A DNA stretch of 31,329 nucleotides from Ichthyosporea sp. XGB-2017a (Eukaryota; Opisthokonta; Ichthyosporea), in contig PDIM01000039.1 in NCBI GenBank assembly GCA_002811675.1, forward strand, positions 1 to 31,329. The letters run 5' to 3'. The stretch's first letter is position 1. Every line of letters begins with the position of its first letter. Below the pieces are notes generated by a model, which did not search any database, was not told where the DNA came from, and saw only the letters and a program-made list of their open reading frames with translations. Of this stretch, positions 29,105 through 31,329 are shown piece by piece. A program made the translations under genes and the position numbers.

Positions 29105-30040
29105 ATGTCGTCTTTTGTTGTTCCAGAAAAAAACCAAGACGCTACTATATATGTAGGAAATCTTGATGACTTAGTTACGGATGCTATTGTATGGGAGCTG
29201 TTTGTACAGGCGGGCCCAGTTCTGAAAGTTCATATGCCAAAGGATAGAATTACTCAAAAGCATCAAGGGTATGCCTTTGTTGAATTCGTAAGCGAGGACG
29301 ATGCAGAATATGCAATCAAGATTATGAACATGATTAAACTATTTGGCAAGCCAATAAGGGTAAACAAAGCTTCTGCGGATAGGAAAAATTTGGATGTTGG
29401 GGCAAATGTTTTTATTGGGAACTTAGCGACTGAGGTAGACGAAAAGATGTTGTATGATACATTTAGTGCATTCGGTGTTATTCTCCAGACACCAACTATA
29501 ATGAGAGATCATGAAAGTGGTGTATCAAAGGGTTATGCTTTTATTAATTTTGCGAGTTTCGAAGCCTCTGATGCAGCTATTGACGCGATGAATGGTCAAC
29601 ACTTTTGCAATCGCCCAATCTCATTGGACTACGCCTTCAAAAAAGATTCCAGAGGACAACGGCACGGAACAGAGGCGGAAAGGCTTCTTGCGGCGCAGAA
29701 TCCCCTGCTTGCTAAAGACAGACCGCATCAATTATTTGCAGATTCAAACAGTTTGGGCAAAGCAGCGAATGGAGCAACGGGGCCCAGGCCCACAGCTACA
29801 GAAGGGGGATCTTACCCGCCAACGCAGCTGCAGCAGATGCCACCACCACCACCTCCTCCTTTTGTTGGTGGGCAGGAAGGCATGCCCTATATGGGCCACT
29901 ATGGAATGGTTGGAGGTTTTCCACCCCCTCCTCCACCTCCCGGGTTTCCTATGCCTCACCAGGGGACCGGAATTTCGCACCCCCAAAGAGCCCGGGGCAT
30001 GCCAAGAATGCCACCACCACCTCCACCACCCCAGGTCTAA
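29105..30040 (+). CDS. SF3B4: Splicing factor 3B subunit 4 (SF3B4/Hsh49)
   Basis: This U2 snRNP component of the SF3b complex contacts pre-mRNA near the branch site. The 311-residue intronless protein has two RRMs. RRM1 starts at [20 protein letters not shown] (RNP2) with QGYAFVEF (RNP1). RRM2 starts at [20 protein letters not shown] with KGYAFINF. The linker and the segment [20 protein letters not shown] are highly typical of SF3B4. The C-terminus is Pro/Gly/Met-rich with three polyproline runs, intermediate in length between yeast Hsh49 and the animal protein. The start is the ATG of ATGTCGTC. An upstream out-of-frame ATG at 29095 opens a 23-codon frame that overlaps the start (ends 29166), unless a leader intron ending at TGCAAG removes it. 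The stop is TAATAA and overlaps an AATAAA. It converges on the claudin-like gene with 91 bp between stops. Confidence 0.97.
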   Translation: MSSFVVPEKNQDATIYVGNLDDLVTDAIVWELFVQAGPVLKVHMPKDRITQKHQGYAFVEFVSEDDAEYAIKIMNMIKLFGKPIRVNKASADRKNLDVGANVFIGNLATEVDEKMLYDTFSAFGVILQTPTIMRDHESGVSKGYAFINFASFEASDAAIDAMNGQHFCNRPISLDYAFKKDSRGQRHGTEAERLLAAQNPLLAKDRPHQLFADSNSLGKAANGATGPRPTATEGGSYPPTQLQQMPPPPPPPFVGGQEGMPYMGHYGMVGGFPPPPPPPGFPMPHQGTGISHPQRARGMPRMPPPPPPPQV

Positions 30041-30131
30041 TAAACTGATTCACACGATAAAGCTCTTGTACGGTCTCAACGACGCACCCCCCTGGAGGCG
30101 TTTCTTTAAAAACAGACTCTTTAGCTCTTCA

Positions 30132-30878
30132 TTATGTATCTTTTCTGTTCCTCAGCGATTCCCTTGCGTTCGGATCTGCTCTGTACCACGTGTTCGAAAA
30201 TGATCCTGGTTGTTCTGCTGGAACTTTCTTCAATCGCTCTCGAAGATCTTTAAGCAACTCATATTTCCTTCGCCCGTAAAAATAGCCATATGTAGACACT
30301 GCAGCAGCTACGGCAGATATGCACAAGGAAGCCACGCAAAGGTAATACGAATAGTGATGCGTTACTGGCACTTTGTTACCTTCATTAGCTCTGAGCTCGA
30401 AAAAATCGTTACCCACAGAATAATAGAAGATTAATGTCAGTGACTGGAAAACGGCAGTGGCAAAGCTAAAGCAAGATCCGATCAAAATGCTCCTCGAGGC
30501 GTAGATTTCAATTGCTCTGAGCACAAAAAAAGCACCCAAAACTGTGCTCAGAATAGATATCAGCATAAAGAATCTTGATGCGTTAAATAAAGAACAGTTT
30601 CTTGTTGAAGCGGAGCCTCCAATTGTAAACGTCGAAAGTGAGCATGATAAATCAATAGGTTGATTAGTGGTGTATTCAGTGGTGGGGAACTCATAGTGTA
30701 TCCTCCATAAGCCAATTTCTGCTCTTGTTACCAAAATATCGTTATTCACTACTTCCCCATGGGTCCAGCTGTCCGTAAAACACGCGATAATTGATATGAT
30801 GAGGCATAAAATCAAAAGAACGAAAGAAATCAAGCACCACCCATTGGCGATTCGCGTTGGGAAAACGGAAAGCAGCAT
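30132..30878 (-). CDS. Claudin/PMP22-like four-helix membrane protein
   Basis: The 248-residue protein has four predicted membrane helices (about 12-33, 101-122, 132-152 and 175-198) with both ends cytosolic. The first extracellular loop is long and carries W38, G56-L57-W58, C79 and C95. That is the W-GLW-C-C pattern that defines the claudin/PMP22/EMP fold in animals. The cytosolic tail is basic and Arg/Lys-rich (YGRRKYELLKDLRERLKKVP), and there is no evident PDZ-binding end. Some protists carry distant members of this superfamily, so the match gives fold and topology but not a junctional role. The start is the ATG at 30878; a GTG precedes it. The neighbour SF3B4 is convergent. I am fairly sure of the topology and moderately sure of the family. 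Confidence 0.7.
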   Translation of the reverse strand: MLLSVFPTRIANGWCLISFVLLILCLIISIIACFTDSWTHGEVVNNDILVTRAEIGLWRIHYEFPTTEYTTNQPIDLSCSLSTFTIGGSASTRNCSLFNASRFFMLISILSTVLGAFFVLRAIEIYASRSILIGSCFSFATAVFQSLTLIFYYSVGNDFFELRANEGNKVPVTHHYSYYLCVASLCISAVAAAVSTYGYFYGRRKYELLKDLRERLKKVPAEQPGSFSNTWYRADPNARESLRNRKDT

Positions 30879-31329
30879 CACGGACTAACTTATTCAACGC
30901 TCTTGCCAGCCTGTTTGGCCCCCACGCGAAGTACCGATTGTTCAGGATACAAGAACTAAACGACAACAAAATTTAAGTAAACTACTCCCCCGAAGCCAAA
31001 ATCCCTTTTTTTAAAAAAATAAGAACAAAACAAACACTTTGCGGTAATTATAATCCCCTACAAATGGCTACAAATACTTCGCCAGTAGTATTTGAATATA
31101 AGCTTTTATTCTTCATCCTAACTGAAACCCTACAACACAAACAACCCAGCTAGAAAACTTTATTTTTGCAGCTGGCCACAGGAACACCTGTTGTTCCTCA
31201 TGCTTAAAAATTTTCATCCTAGTGATTTCTAAAATTCTTGATTTATACAGCGACCTATTAGTGTTGTGATCGAGATTTTAAGTTTCTCCTGTTGATTTAA
31301 TCCAGGACAACCTTTGATATATCGACAGA
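30879..31329. other. Right-hand end, no gene seen
   Basis: AT-rich sequence upstream of the claudin-like gene, with poly-A and poly-T runs (31005-31020). It presumably contains that gene's promoter. No coding frame or repeat is recognised before the window ends. Confidence 0.5.

Noticed and set aside
29592-30203. 203-codon plus-strand frame over SF3B4
   Set aside because: It is the shadow frame of the proline-rich SF3B4 coding region and has no independent support.
1-31329. CRISPR arrays, tRNA or rRNA genes, bacterial operons
   Set aside because: No regularly spaced repeats, cloverleaf-like sequences or rRNA-like stretches were seen, and the introns and targeting signals show nuclear eukaryotic DNA.

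Overview
The window is nuclear DNA of a eukaryote. The evidence is ten GT-AG introns of 73-108 nt, a mitochondrial E3 subunit with a transit-like leader, an ER protein disulfide isomerase ending in KDEL, a splicing factor, and a PCF11-type 3'-end processing factor. Coding regions use the standard code, are intron-poor and are moderately AT-rich. A TTLL9-type axonemal glutamylase implies a cilium or flagellum. The lineage cannot be fixed from sequence alone. A flagellated protist is my inference (a stramenopile-like, intron-poor genome would fit); a compact early-branching animal-line genome is not excluded. Gene density is about one gene per 2.5 kb.

Layout. Positions 1-2990 hold a decayed, rearranged transposable element: a DDE-transposase-derived ORF cut by the left edge, followed by a large imperfect inverted repeat and two relocated fragments. 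Then come dihydrolipoyl dehydrogenase (+), a five-exon TatD-type deoxyribonuclease (-), and an MFS transporter (-). A 2.4-kb stretch without recognisable genes follows, then proline dehydrogenase with an EF-hand pair (+). Next is a 1216-residue receptor-like protein (+) with a periplasmic-binding-like ectodomain, an EGF module and a polytopic membrane region. The rest is PDI (-), TTLL9 (-), an LRR protein (-), a compact PCF11 (-), an unrecognised four-exon gene (-), SF3B4 (+), and a claudin/PMP22-like four-helix membrane protein (-).

Most genes are housekeeping and do not form a single pathway. DLD and proline dehydrogenase are both mitochondrial flavoenzymes. SF3B4 and PCF11 both act in pre-mRNA processing. 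Convergent pairs (DLD/TatD, receptor/PDI, SF3B4/claudin-like) lie only 91-191 bp apart, and in two of them the candidate polyadenylation signals on the two strands interleave. The unrecognised gene and SF3B4 diverge from a shared 536-bp region.

The most notable items are the receptor architecture, the shuffled foldback transposon, the calcium-binding insertion in proline dehydrogenase, the W-GLW-C-C tetraspan protein, and the four-exon gene of unknown family.
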